Below are positions 1 through 8,730 of a DNA stretch of 64,000 nt, in pieces (position 1 is the stretch's first letter; each line of letters begins with the position of its first letter). Origin of the DNA: Anaerolineales bacterium (GTDB taxonomy: Bacteria; Chloroflexota; Anaerolineae; Anaerolineales; Villigracilaceae); NCBI GenBank assembly GCA_015075725.1, contig JABTTV010000001.1:930001-994000 (forward strand), written 5' to 3'. A program made the position numbers and the translations under genes. The notes beneath the pieces were generated by a model that saw only the letters and a program-made list of their open reading frames with translations, ran no database searches and was not told the DNA's origin.

Positions 1-3000
1 TTGTATACTAAGACTTTGAGTTTCACTGTCGTCATCAACATCGAGACTGGAAAGTGCATTTTTTGACTCAAGCAACTCAAAACTTATCAAGTGCTCTCTC
101 GCTACCGATATCGCTTTAGCTCGATCGGTAAGATTAGAGGCTACGGCAATAATTTCAGAAGACGGTTTAACCTGAGTTATTCCAGTTATCTGCGAAAGCC
201 TATTAATAATTTCAAGCGCATGTTTGTATTTCTTACCGCGGTTTGCCTTCAAGAGATCGAGGCTCAGGGCTTCTGTGAGTTTGAGACCGTGTTGGTACAG
301 CAAATCATCAATTGCCTTGAATAGCTCCTTGACTCTGACTCTGTTCTGATCAGCCTTTGATTCCAACGGGGAAAGACGCCGCTTGAGTTGATCTAACTTT
401 AATATCATTTCATCATCGATTTGACTCTGTTTTCGTATTTTTCTAAATTCTTTAACTCCGTATTGGTAGAGTTTGGCTTCTTCGCGAATATCTGAAATCT
501 CTACTTGTAGCTGATTATCGCTTGGGTTTCTTTCTAATAAACGCAATAAGAGTTCCAGGGCATGTTCATATTCTGAATTGGCTACCTGTTGTTGAATCTC
601 ATTCCGTATTCGCACAGCCTCTTTTGCGAGTGCGTCTTGCTCGTGGAAACGGGACCGCATCGCCTTAATATCACGACATTCTGGCCAAAAATCTGCTGCC
701 TGATCCAATTCAAAATTAGACAATTCCAAATTCCCACGTTCGAAGGCACTTTGGGCGGCTTCCAGATGTATCTTAACATCGGATATAACCGCGCGCAACT
801 TCGCCACGCCCTGTTCCTCATAAAATTGCTTGGAGTATTTCCAGGCAAGATTCCCAGGTAGTTTTGCAATGGATTTGCTTGCAGCGTCGAGATCACCTGC
901 TGTAAAAGCAGCTTTTAGATCAAGAACCGTGCCTTTAAGTGAATTTATCTCGTCTTTGGCATTCCTAAAAACCAGACGGAGTTTTTCTACACGGGGAGAG
1001 GTAGTCAATTTCTCAGGAATACTGTTCAATTTGGCTAAGGCATCCGCCAGATCCCCCGACTCAAATGCGTGTTCCGCGGCGCGATAGGCCTCAAGTGCAT
1101 CATTTGCCCATCTTATATTGATATCTATGTTAGTGTTTAGCCTTTTCAGTTCCTGCTTTTCCACCAAGTCAATCTTGGATATAACTTCGACGGCTGACTG
1201 ATAAGAGATAAGGGCTCTTTCCCATTCGCCGCTTTGTGCTAAACTCCTTCCCTCTTCGAGCCGACTACCTGCTTCCTCACGTACGTCTTTCTCTGACAAA
1301 ATTAAATCTTTCAACCTCTGGAGAAAATTGGTAGCAGGCGTCGATTCCTCTATGTTCTCTAACTCTCTAAGAGCTTCATCATATCTTCCATTTTCCCGAG
1401 CAACGTGAACCTGATCTACTCTTGATTTGAGTTCCGAGATCTTCTGGCGGATATTAGCCACCTCGATTTCAAGCCCTATCGTGCTGATTTCGTCAATTAC
1501 ATCGAGTGCCATGGCAAATTCACCATTAGCCAGAGCACCATTCAGGGCTTGTTGGAGCCGAGAAACCCTGTCAATCTGAGTGATTTGTAAATCTATTTGT
1601 TCTCGAAAAAGCAAAATTGAGGGGCTCGTAAAATTTGACGATGCTATCCTTTGCCTTGCTTGATTGAGTCTGTGCCGCGCATCTTCTAATTTCCATCCGC
1701 GCACTAACTTTGCCGCATCTTCGAGAGACTCTTTTGCTGTATTGTACTCGTTTCTACCCACCAAAACTCGCTGAGCTACCGCCTGAAAAGATTGACTCTC
1801 TGGATAAAGTTTAAGCAGTTGATCAACTTCATTCCGCGCTTCTTCATAATTGTCATCATCTAACTGTTTTTGCAATGATGCCTGAAGAGATCCTGCACGT
1901 GAGATTTTTTGGAACAGTTCCTGAGCTTCTAAGGTTGACTGAAAGTGAAGTGCTTGCTGTAATTCCTCGATGGCAATGTCAAATCGCTCGTTCTTTTCAT
2001 TTATCAGAGCACGTTGGTAGTGCCGGCCATACTTGATTTTCCTTTCAAAGCTGTCTGTTGCTGAGTTACTTGGCAACCTCCCCTTAAGTTCATCGAGAAT
2101 TATTGTGGCCTGCTCAAACTGATTTTTCCTAAGCGCCTCATCTGCAGATTGAAATAAACCTGCAATTTCATTTGAACTATACCATCCATTTCTAGCCTTC
2201 TTGCATTGATAATCGATGGTAAGGGCATGTAAATAGGAATCCTTAGCCTCCAAGAAGTTGCCCGCATTAAGATGGTCATCCGCAGATTTTAGCAAGGTTT
2301 CCAAGTCGTTGACAATTTGGTAAAGAGCACGAAACTCGGGATAATCATTGTTGTCAAGTTGGCTAAGCGCTAATTTATATTCATCATTTTCTAACAATTC
2401 TCGGACATTTTTACAGATTGTTAACGGCGCTATTTCTCCTCTCTGAAGGAAAATCAATTCAAGAAACAGAGCGAGGGCCACCAGACTTGGAGAATAGAAT
2501 AATGATTCAAGGAGGAGATTTCGTGCAGATTCATAGTCTGCAGCAATAAAGGCTTTCTGGGCGAGCGATCGTTTTGCATCTGCCTTGCGACCCGCTTGCT
2601 TAAGGAAGTCCGGTTCAATAGGGTTGGTAGATAGCCATTCGATTAGTCCCGGATTCTTCAAATCATCCAAAAGGACTTCTGTATTTCGATATCGTCCTTT
2701 TTCTGAAGCTGATATCAATTCCTCTATTAGGAGTCGTAATACAAAAGGCAATCGCCAACCACTTTCTCCAAAGTCAAGTGTAACGTGTTCACCGCCACTC
2801 ATAATCATAAATGTTGTCCCTGGGACATCTTCGTCGATACGAACATCGGCGCTAATGCCCTTCCCTATGTACTTTCGGCCTACGAATAATTCATAAAGCA
2901 ACTTTCCAAATTCACGAAGATCCTTTTGCTTCTGCTCATTTGTTGCTTTCTGTGATGCTTCATTCCAATCAATTACCTTGATTTTCATTTTCTCGTCATA

Positions 3001-3681
3001 CCAAAAAATATGGTTCTCCTTGAAGTCCTGATAGGCAATTCCAATGGAGTGAATCTTAGATAGAAGATGCGCGAAATGTTGAGCAATCAAGAGTTTGCTT
3101 TGTAATGTTAGCTTGCCCTTATCCAACAAATTGTCGAGATCATCATATCCATCCCCCACATACTCTAATGCTAAAAATGGCAGACCAATATTCGGATTCT
3201 CTAAGAGCGACTTGGAAGCTTCAAGAGATTCGACCAATAGTTTATGATCCTTATCACTCCCACTAAAAAAGTCAATAAGAAAAAGTGGAAATTCCGTATA
3301 AGCAGCAGCTGGATAATTAAGACACAATACTTCTATATCCTCCCGCATTTCATCGATAAGTTCTAAGTTTTTAAGACCTATAGAGACCCCCCGTAGCATG
3401 ACCCCTTCGCCAATACCGTTCTTTTCTAACTCATTCAGAATTATCGCTTCGCGTACAAAATCACTCACTAGTTTGTCGGGGGAGCCTTGCTCTGCAGAAT
3501 GTTTACCTAGTAAAGCCGCGAAAATGTGCGGGTGGAGAATCTTTATCACCACCTTTTCCTCGGCAGGCTCATTTGTTGATGCTAAAAACGCCCCTGCCAA
3601 GTATCCCTCTGAACCCAAAGGGTACCTTATGAAGTAATCTTTGGACCTTATTCGAAATGGCTTATAAATGCTTTCTAACAT
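1..3681 (-). CDS. Large protein kinase-like protein with long helical-repeat tail (C-terminus cut by window edge)
   Basis: The frame is open from ATG at 3681 to base 1 with no stop seen, so at least 1227 residues are present and the C-terminus lies outside. Residues 1 to ~290 look like a protein kinase fold: a glycine-rich loop near 22-30 (PLGSEGYLAG), a VVIKIL lysine at 47, a catalytic loop YQDFKENH with Asp219, and a DFG-equivalent VIDWN with Asp238. The HRD motif reads YQD, and the Mg-binding Asn position is His224, so the kinase is atypical. The remaining ~950 residues are charged, Leu/Ala/Glu-rich helical repeats (phrases such as ALRELENI, GDLADALAKL), resembling TPR or coiled-coil scaffolds. 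It is divergent from a vWA/PP2C/kinase set, so it probably acts in the same phospho-signalling system (inference). It could be a scaffold or sensor rather than an active kinase. Confidence 0.8.
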   Translation of the reverse strand, partial: MLESIYKPFRIRSKDYFIRYPLGSEGYLAGAFLASTNEPAEEKVVIKILHPHIFAALLGKHSAEQGSPDKLVSDFVREAIILNELEKNGIGEGVMLRGVSIGLKNLELIDEMREDIEVLCLNYPAAAYTEFPLFLIDFFSGSDKDHKLLVESLEASKSLLENPNIGLPFLALEYVGDGYDDLDNLLDKGKLTLQSKLLIAQHFAHLLSKIHSIGIAYQDFKENHIFWYDEKMKIKVIDWNEASQKATNEQKQKDLREFGKLLYELFVGRKYIGKGISADVRIDEDVPGTTFMIMSGGEHVTLDFGESGWRLPFVLRLLIEELISASEKGRYRNTEVLLDDLKNPGLIEWLSTNPIEPDFLKQAGRKADAKRSLAQKAFIAADYESARNLLLESLFYSPSLVALALFLELIFLQRGEIAPLTICKNVRELLENDEYKLALSQLDNNDYPEFRALYQIVNDLETLLKSADDHLNAGNFLEAKDSYLHALTIDYQCKKARNGWYSSNEIAGLFQSADEALRKNQFEQATIILDELKGRLPSNSATDSFERKIKYGRHYQRALINEKNERFDIAIEELQQALHFQSTLEAQELFQKISRAGSLQASLQKQLDDDNYEEARNEVDQLLKLYPESQSFQAVAQRVLVGRNEYNTAKESLEDAAKLVRGWKLEDARHRLNQARQRIASSNFTSPSILLFREQIDLQITQIDRVSRLQQALNGALANGEFAMALDVIDEISTIGLEIEVANIRQKISELKSRVDQVHVARENGRYDEALRELENIEESTPATNFLQRLKDLILSEKDVREEAGSRLEEGRSLAQSGEWERALISYQSAVEVISKIDLVEKQELKRLNTNIDINIRWANDALEAYRAAEHAFESGDLADALAKLNSIPEKLTTSPRVEKLRLVFRNAKDEINSLKGTVLDLKAAFTAGDLDAASKSIAKLPGNLAWKYSKQFYEEQGVAKLRAVISDVKIHLEAAQSAFERGNLELSNFELDQAADFWPECRDIKAMRSRFHEQDALAKEAVRIRNEIQQQVANSEYEHALELLLRLLERNPSDNQLQVEISDIREEAKLYQYGVKEFRKIRKQSQIDDEMILKLDQLKRRLSPLESKADQNRVRVKELFKAIDDLLYQHGLKLTEALSLDLLKANRGKKYKHALEIINRLSQITGITQVKPSSEIIAVASNLTDRAKAISVAREHLISFELLESKNALSSLDVDDDSETQSLSIQ

Positions 3682-3705
3682 ACGGGATCCCTTGGGCTAC
3701 TCTTT

Positions 3706-3933
3706 TCACCATATGCATATGAAGGATATGCACTCTTTGCCACCATCTTCCATAATTTGTAACTGTTGCATTTCAGTTATTTTGGGCACTTTAGGATTTA
3801 CGGTGAATCTTCCTTGAAAACAACCAGATATGGGCAATTTCCGGTCGCACTTCGCAATATATAGTAGGGCATAATAGCAAATCCCAGACAACTTTATTTT
3901 ACCGGACTTTCGCCAATATTGTTTACGCACCAT
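3706..3933 (-). CDS. Possible 75-residue small protein upstream of the large kinase
   Basis: This short frame lies on the same strand as the large kinase, 24 bases before its start, and inside its likely 5' leader. The N-terminus is basic, and the C-terminal half (KITEMQQLQIMEDGGKECIS) reads like a folded peptide with several Cys. No Shine-Dalgarno sequence precedes the ATG, which itself sits within a palindromic CACCATATTTGG site. I recognise no family. It could be a leader peptide, a decayed gene or chance. Confidence 0.25.
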   Translation of the reverse strand: MVRKQYWRKSGKIKLSGICYYALLYIAKCDRKLPISGCFQGRFTVNPKVPKITEMQQLQIMEDGGKECISFICIW

Positions 3934-3972
3934 ATTTGGTGGTTTATTGAAAAGTCAAAACACCATATATGG
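3928..3972. promoter_or_regulatory. Tandem CACCATATWTGG sites, 33 bp apart
   Basis: CACCATATTTGG starts at 3928 and CACCATATATGG at 3961, a spacing of about three helical turns. The first is part of a dyad (CACCA-TATT-TGGTG) and the second contains the perfect palindrome CCATATATGG. They lie between the large kinase and its putative promoter, as expected for operator sites. The regulator is unknown. Confidence 0.45.
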
Positions 3973-4012
3973 CAGTCGTTTTTTCAAAATTTCGCAAAAC
4001 CATAAAAAGGCG

Positions 4013-4041
4013 ATACTACAGTATTTTACTATAGTGCAGAA
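4013..4041 (-). promoter_or_regulatory. Putative promoter/operator of the large kinase gene
   Basis: Read on the minus strand: TTCTGC, a 17-base spacer, then TAGTAT. The -35 match is weak. The spacer end plus -10 (plus strand 4013-4030) matches the abiE promoter at 9357-9374 at 17 of 18 positions. Bases 4015-4035 form an imperfect dyad (ACTACAGTA / TACTATAGT). It would give a leader of about 320 bases. Confidence 0.4.
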
Positions 4042-4118
4042 GATAGGACAAAACGGCACAGATTTTTGGATTAAACACTACTCCACACTTGCTAACCTGT
4101 GATGATTGCTGTCTGCAC

Positions 4119-4147
4119 TTGAAAGCGACTAAATACTGTGCTATGAT
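4119..4147 (+). promoter_or_regulatory. Sigma70-type promoter for the vWA gene
   Basis: TTGAAA (4119-4124), a 17-base spacer and TATGAT (4142-4147) stand about 100 bases before the vWA start. Both hexamers are five-of-six matches to consensus. Confidence 0.6.
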
Positions 4148-4243
4148 CACGGTTGAACAATGGTATGGATACAACCCAGGGGTTGTCGTCTATTACCTTC
4201 GGATTGTTCGCGTGTCTGATCATATGTTTCAAGGAGGATCGAA

Positions 4244-5071
4244 ATGGAAAAGTCGCATGTCGCAAAAATGAGTAGTAAGAGACCTGGTCTCATCCTTATA
4301 CTTGTGGATCAATCCGGGTCGATGGGCGATCCCTACGAGGGCGAAACAAAGGCCACATTCGCTGCCAAAGCAGTAAATCGAGTAATCTATGAGATTATTC
4401 GAGCCAACGAGGCCGGCGAAGAAGTGAAGAATAGATGTAGTATAAGCGTGATTGGCTACGGAGCCAGCGTCAGTCTCCTTGTGAGTGGGGTAATAGGAGA
4501 TATCGCCAAAAGCCCCGCGCGTGTTGAACAGATTATGAGAAAAGTTCCAGATGGAGCAGGGGGATTGGTTGACATGCCGTGGGAAATGCCAATCTGGATC
4601 GAGCCAGCATTTGCTAATGGTACACCAATGGCAGAAGCGTTTGAACTAGCTCATGCTGAAGCAGACAAATGGGTGAAGGATCACACAGATAGCTTTCCGC
4701 CCGTCTTAATCAACATTACGGATGGTCAGCCAAATGATATGTCTAAGGCGCTTAGTGCTGCCAAAGAATTAATGAAACTTCGTAGCAATGATGGTAATTT
4801 ACTTCTTCTGAATGCACACATTCAACAGGCCGCAGGAGGAGAGATCTTGTTGCCGATTTCTGAAACTGGGCTTCAGGATGAATTTTCCAAATTCCTCTTT
4901 AGCATTTCTAGCGAATTGCCAGAAACAACGCTTACAAATGCGAAAATGGCTGGTTTCAACCCTGAAGGCGCGGCTAGGGGATTTGTATATAAGGCCGGCG
5001 CAGAAACACTGGTCAAGCTTCTCTCATTTGGTTCCACAATGGGTGATTTGCGCGCAGAGGGACTAGCTTAG
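4244..5071 (+). CDS. vWA-domain protein, TerY-like
   Basis: A 275-residue single vWA (von Willebrand A) domain. The MIDAS metal site is complete: DQSGS (Asp22, Ser24, Ser26), Thr127 in NGTPM and Asp160 in ITDGQP. There is no signal peptide or membrane segment, so it should be cytoplasmic. The start is set by a strong AAGGAGG at 4231-4237, six bases before the ATG. vWA proteins of the TerY class pair with a PP2C phosphatase and a protein kinase in TerY-P triads, and here both follow on the same strand. The likely role is a metal-dependent protein-interaction adaptor whose assembly may be controlled by phosphorylation (inference). The domain call is secure; membership of TerY proper rests on context. 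Confidence 0.88.
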   Translation: MEKSHVAKMSSKRPGLILILVDQSGSMGDPYEGETKATFAAKAVNRVIYEIIRANEAGEEVKNRCSISVIGYGASVSLLVSGVIGDIAKSPARVEQIMRKVPDGAGGLVDMPWEMPIWIEPAFANGTPMAEAFELAHAEADKWVKDHTDSFPPVLINITDGQPNDMSKALSAAKELMKLRSNDGNLLLLNAHIQQAAGGEILLPISETGLQDEFSKFLFSISSELPETTLTNAKMAGFNPEGAARGFVYKAGAETLVKLLSFGSTMGDLRAEGLA

Positions 5072-5214
5072 TCCGATTTAGAATTTATTTGTTCATAACA
5101 AGGTCATATAAAATCACTAGAATTTAAATCAAAGATGCGAACATGGCTACTGAATACGAACTGTTTAGATAAAATAGAGTCTGAACTTTTTAGTCGTAAA
5201 GGGATGACACGCAA

Positions 5215-6018
5215 ATGAGCGGCCTTACTTCCGTAATGTTTCGCATTCCTAAGGAGCTTGAACAGCTATCTGAGTGTCAAGATTTTGTCGGCAGAAAACC
5301 CTCGAAGAATTTATTCTGCCTTGCAGATGGAGTGGGGCAATCTTTTTTTCCAGCTGTATGGGCACGGACTCTAGTACATTCATTCATAAACCTGAGCGAT
5401 GAACAACTTGATCACTTGTTGGTCCAGAGAGAATGGAAAGAATGGTTTTTACCATTGCAAGGTCAGTGGTCGGACGAGGTCAGGGAAATTGTGGATCACG
5501 CTAGACCCGAGAAATACTTTCTCCGAAACAGGCTCCGCGAGCAAAAGCCAGCAGGCTCGACATTTGTAGCAATACGATTTTATGAAGAGGGGGATTCTGT
5601 AAGGTGGAAAGCTTTATGCATGGGAGATAGTTGTATCTTCCAAATCCGTGACAACCTTTTAATGAGGTCTTTTTTGCCTACAGGATCGGCTGACTTTGAC
5701 AATTTTCCATCATGCTTTACCAGTGTTGGAAGACAAGCTAACGAACCGGTATTCACTGAAGGTGGTGCGAGACGTGACGACTCTTTCATACTTGCATCTG
5801 ATGCATTTGCCAAATGGTTACTAAAGATACATGAGGAGAATGAAGATCAATTTTCTCAAATGATGACGAGAATTATCGATCTTAAGTTTTTCTCAGAATT
5901 CCGTGTATTAATCGAATCTGCAAGACGAAGCGATATCAGTCTTGAAGATGATGACACATCCTGTATAGTGATTCGTTTGTCAGGGATAGACACAACATCG
6001 GCACCCCTCGTGGAGTAA
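5215..6018 (+). CDS. PP2C-family Ser/Thr protein phosphatase
   Basis: A 267-residue divergent PP2C phosphatase. Motifs visible in order are ECQD (Asp23) and LADGVG (Asp38-Gly39), corresponding to the first metal ligands; GSTFVAI and ALCMGDSCIF, matching the G-x-T and GDSR core strands; DDSFILASDAF, matching the D-G-L/W-D motif; and EDDDTSCIVI, matching the final DN-x-T metal motif. It should remove phosphate from Ser/Thr residues using Mg or Mn. The start is chosen at MSGL, preceded by AAAGGG at 5198-5203. It lies 143 bases after the vWA gene and likely reverses the action of one or both neighbouring kinases. There is no transmembrane segment. Confidence 0.85.
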   Translation: MSGLTSVMFRIPKELEQLSECQDFVGRKPSKNLFCLADGVGQSFFPAVWARTLVHSFINLSDEQLDHLLVQREWKEWFLPLQGQWSDEVREIVDHARPEKYFLRNRLREQKPAGSTFVAIRFYEEGDSVRWKALCMGDSCIFQIRDNLLMRSFLPTGSADFDNFPSCFTSVGRQANEPVFTEGGARRDDSFILASDAFAKWLLKIHEENEDQFSQMMTRIIDLKFFSEFRVLIESARRSDISLEDDDTSCIVIRLSGIDTTSAPLVE

Positions 6019-6519
6019 AGCATTCAATAATTGGAAGAGACTTGCTGGTGTTGTCTTAGTATTACTACGCAAGGTAGGTATTTTCACGATGAAAAATCGG
6101 ACGCAAATTAGCGACTATTACTCGCAACCTTGCGTTGAAACAGTAGTCTGTTCGTCGAATACATCAATATTCTTCTATATTTAGACCTTCAGACATGGCG
6201 ATCCAAGATGTGATTTGGATTTGAAAAGGGTTATAGTCAATTGCAAGTTCTATGTTGATGTATAGTAACTCTATTACGAGCACCAGGCGAAAACGATGTT
6301 ATTAATATTATCAACTCACGAGATGTATCTTATTGGATTCAACGACAGCCTACTCAGGCAATCCGGAGTTGTCGACATGATCAATCGTCTTCTTTACATG
6401 AAGCATGGTCAAAGGGATTGCGAATAATTCTTTTTATAGAGTGCGAGACAGATGGGTTCAAACCGTCATGTATAGAATAGCGATGTGCATTCCAAAACAC
6501 TCCTAATGAAGGATTCATA
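6019..6519 (+). other. Non-coding stretch with inverted repeat and possible gene remnant
   Basis: ACGCAAGGT (6067-6075) and ACCTTGCGT (6127-6135) are a perfect 9-bp inverted repeat, enclosing a small hairpin TTTTCA-cga-TGAAAA. This could be a terminator-like or RNA structure after the phosphatase gene. From 6259 to 6480 the plus strand is open with no good start codon; its peptide (for example VINIINSRDVSYWIQRQP) is not recognised and may be a decayed gene. Confidence 0.35.
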
Positions 6520-7794
6520 ATGCCAAAGAAATATCCAAATGCGGCAGATTATGATTTCGCTGTGACTTATCTCGATAGAACCGTCCAGTCGTTACGATTC
6601 AAAGGTGGAACGCCGCGAAAAAAGAAAACCGGAATTGGGTTGTTCGCGCCGGCAGGAGGCTACTCGCGAGTTTACCTAATTGATTTCAGGCAGCCCAAAA
6701 AACCAGCCAAGGCAGCTTTGAGGTGTTGGACAGCAGAGGTTACTGATGCATATAGAAAATATCAAACAACCGCCGCATACCTTGGCACAAGGCACCTTAG
6801 GTATTTCGTTGAATATGAATACATCCCAAGCGGCATTATCGTAAATAATGAACGTTATCCCATCACTTATATGGAATGGGTTGAGGGCCGCACATTAGAC
6901 AAATACATAGACGAGAATATTTCTAATCCACAAGCCCTAACTTTTCTTGCCGACGAGTTTTTGACAATGGTAAAAGAACTTCATGCGAACAAGATCGCGC
7001 ATGGAGACCTTCAAGATGGGAATATCCTTGTCGTGTCAAATAACAATGGTATTTTCTTGAAGTTAATCGATTATGACTCACTTTTTGTTCCAGGACTCGA
7101 GAACTTCCCAGATCAAATCAAAGGGCTACCTGCTTATCAATCTCCCAATCGCGGCGATAATAAATTTCTCAATCCAACTCTTGATTACTTTTCGGAGTTG
7201 ATAATATATCTCTCTTTGTTAATCTATTCAGAGAAACCGGGACAATGGAAAAAAGGTCAGCAGGACAGGGAATTAGTCTTCTCAGAAGCAGATCTATTAA
7301 GCCCACGCACATCCGCAGCTTTTACAATGGCATTGTCATTATCGCCAAAGGTGAGGTACTTAACCAGAAAGGCAGTTGATTTCTGCCACATCCGAGACAT
7401 CAGAACACTCCCAAGCCTAGAGACTGTTATTCGCGAAGGGGAACAGTTAGGCTGGCATATTGGGGCTATTGTGCCAACACCTTTGACCATACTTCCAAAA
7501 CAGACTCTACGAGGCAGAGTTGCTAGCTCTACGGTTTACAGTAATACCAAAAGATCCAGTCCAATCAAGAATATCAAGCAAGTACCAAGTAATTCCACTA
7601 ATCCAAACACAAATAAGGCAACTTACTCGTTGATCCGGTGTCGGGTTTGTGGTGAAGTTGTGCAACAGCCAGCTAGTATCTACTGTCCTAATGGGCATGC
7701 AATATATGGCATGGTAAGATGTCCTAACTGTAGTAGACAGATTCCTTACAAAGCGGTCAATTGCCCGCGCTGTAAGAAAGCAACCGGCTGGTAA
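6520..7794 (+). CDS. Protein kinase with C-terminal double zinc ribbon (TerY-P type)
   Basis: 424 residues. The kinase domain spans about 35-320: glycine loop PAGGYSRVYL (44-53), an AALRCW strand in which the usual ATP-binding Lys appears as Arg68, catalytic loop HGDLQDGNIL (Asp163, Asn168), metal-binding Asp184 in LIDYD, and an APE-like PAYQSP. After a Ser/Asn/Thr-rich linker (~330-370) come Cys pairs CRVC, CPNGH, CPNC and CPRC, forming two zinc ribbons. The hinge phrase YMEWVEGRTLDKYI is typical of this kinase group. It is the third gene of the vWA-PP2C-kinase set and has no membrane segment. The Lys-to-Arg change suggests altered ATP anchoring, though the Asp/Asn/Asp set is intact. Confidence 0.87.
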   Translation: MPKKYPNAADYDFAVTYLDRTVQSLRFKGGTPRKKKTGIGLFAPAGGYSRVYLIDFRQPKKPAKAALRCWTAEVTDAYRKYQTTAAYLGTRHLRYFVEYEYIPSGIIVNNERYPITYMEWVEGRTLDKYIDENISNPQALTFLADEFLTMVKELHANKIAHGDLQDGNILVVSNNNGIFLKLIDYDSLFVPGLENFPDQIKGLPAYQSPNRGDNKFLNPTLDYFSELIIYLSLLIYSEKPGQWKKGQQDRELVFSEADLLSPRTSAAFTMALSLSPKVRYLTRKAVDFCHIRDIRTLPSLETVIREGEQLGWHIGAIVPTPLTILPKQTLRGRVASSTVYSNTKRSSPIKNIKQVPSNSTNPNTNKATYSLIRCRVCGEVVQQPASIYCPNGHAIYGMVRCPNCSRQIPYKAVNCPRCKKATGW

Positions 7795-7871
7795 TGTAGC
7801 TTTGTAGGACAGAAGTATGAATTGGTAAATTTTAAATTTGTTACTAGTGATATATTATTATTGTTGTCAAT

Positions 7872-7943
7872 TCAATCGAGTTTTGCCAATGTAAACTTGA
7901 TGAACGCAATATTAGAAAACGCTTGTGCAGTGGCTGTGGTCAT
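7872..7943 (-). repeat. Dispersed repeat, copy A (possible gene fragment)
   Basis: The first of four related, same-orientation copies (others at 9613, 25276 and 34741). The minus strand reads a short peptide starting MTTATAQAF and containing NIAFIKF, then a stop. Several differences from copy B are synonymous in this frame, suggesting once-coding DNA. On the plus strand the same bases read as a Cys-rich CQC/CSGCG stretch without a normal start codon. Confidence 0.5.
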
Positions 7944-8032
7944 AAGGTGATGATACCACCGCAAACTTTCATTTCAACAAGATTTGCACCAATTTCTGAA
8001 AGCAAATTGCTTCCCCAGGAACCGCCCAGCAG

Positions 8033-8722
8033 CTAACTCCCCAACCTCAATTTCAACAAAGAAATTGTCTCCTCACGTAATTTGGCTTTTGCCCAATCCT
8101 TCTGGCTAGACGTCAAAAACTCCCCAACCCCGTCCAGGATGTGGCGATTGCTCATCTTTTCCAATTGCACTATGCAAGTTTGCAGGAACGTGTCGAAGGA
8201 CATCCCGGAGCGTTCTTCAACGATCTTGCGATTGATCGAAAACCGCTGTTGAAGAAAAAACCAAACGTCGTAAATGTCACGGCTGGTCTTGCCAATCCGT
8301 TCGTGCATGGCGACCAATTTATGCGCGAAAACGTCCTCGGGAACCATCACAAGCATGGATACACCCAAATAGGTCTTGATCTCGTAGCGGGAACCGAATT
8401 GCCGCCGGTTGATTTCCACCTTGATGTGGCGGGCCGTATCCTCGTAAGACAGTACGTAGAAGAGACCGAAGCGCCTCCTGTTTGCTTCCCGGATCGTTCC
8501 GTACTTCTCGATGATATTCGTGACACGTTCGAATACAACCTCTTCTTTGCGCTCGTCCAACAAGTCGAAGTCGAGATCGACAGAGAAGCGATCCAAACCG
8601 TAGAACATCAAGGCAGCAGTGCCGCCCTTGAAACCCAGGAAAGGCGCGATCATTGTGTCCGAATAGATGTCCTTGAGGATTTGAAAGAGGATGGTCTTGT
8701 GGGTAGAGATATCGAGTTTCAT
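8033..8722 (-). CDS. abiEii: AbiEii/AbiGii-family nucleotidyltransferase toxin
   Basis: 229 residues. It carries the polymerase-beta-type nucleotidyltransferase motifs of AbiEii toxins: GG at 33-34 in FKGGTAAL, then SVDLD with Asp49 and Asp51, E104 in IKVEIN, and the downstream EDVFAHKL...TSRDIYD segment (Lys136, Arg149, Asp150, Asp153). In type IV AbiE systems the toxin transfers nucleotides and arrests growth during phage infection. It starts 8 bases after the stop of the antitoxin gene, in the usual antitoxin-first order, so the two are co-transcribed. Its length is shorter than the classic lactococcal AbiEii (~300 residues) but common for the broader family. Confidence 0.88.
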   Translation of the reverse strand: MKLDISTHKTILFQILKDIYSDTMIAPFLGFKGGTAALMFYGLDRFSVDLDFDLLDERKEEVVFERVTNIIEKYGTIREANRRRFGLFYVLSYEDTARHIKVEINRRQFGSRYEIKTYLGVSMLVMVPEDVFAHKLVAMHERIGKTSRDIYDVWFFLQQRFSINRKIVEERSGMSFDTFLQTCIVQLEKMSNRHILDGVGEFLTSSQKDWAKAKLREETISLLKLRLGS

Positions 8723-8730
8723 GGTTATCC

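Noticed and set aside
4089..4271. 60-codon plus-strand frame before the vWA gene
   Set aside because: It runs across a good promoter and the vWA ribosome site, and its peptide looks random.
6450..6470. GGGTTCAAACCG, like a tRNA T-arm
   Set aside because: No acceptor, D-arm or anticodon partners are found upstream, so no tRNA or attachment site is supported.
7860..8034. Plus-strand Cys-rich frame (CQC...CSGCG) as a small zinc-ribbon gene
   Set aside because: No ATG, GTG or TTG start, and copy B loses part of the Cys set; the minus-strand reading is better conserved across four copies.
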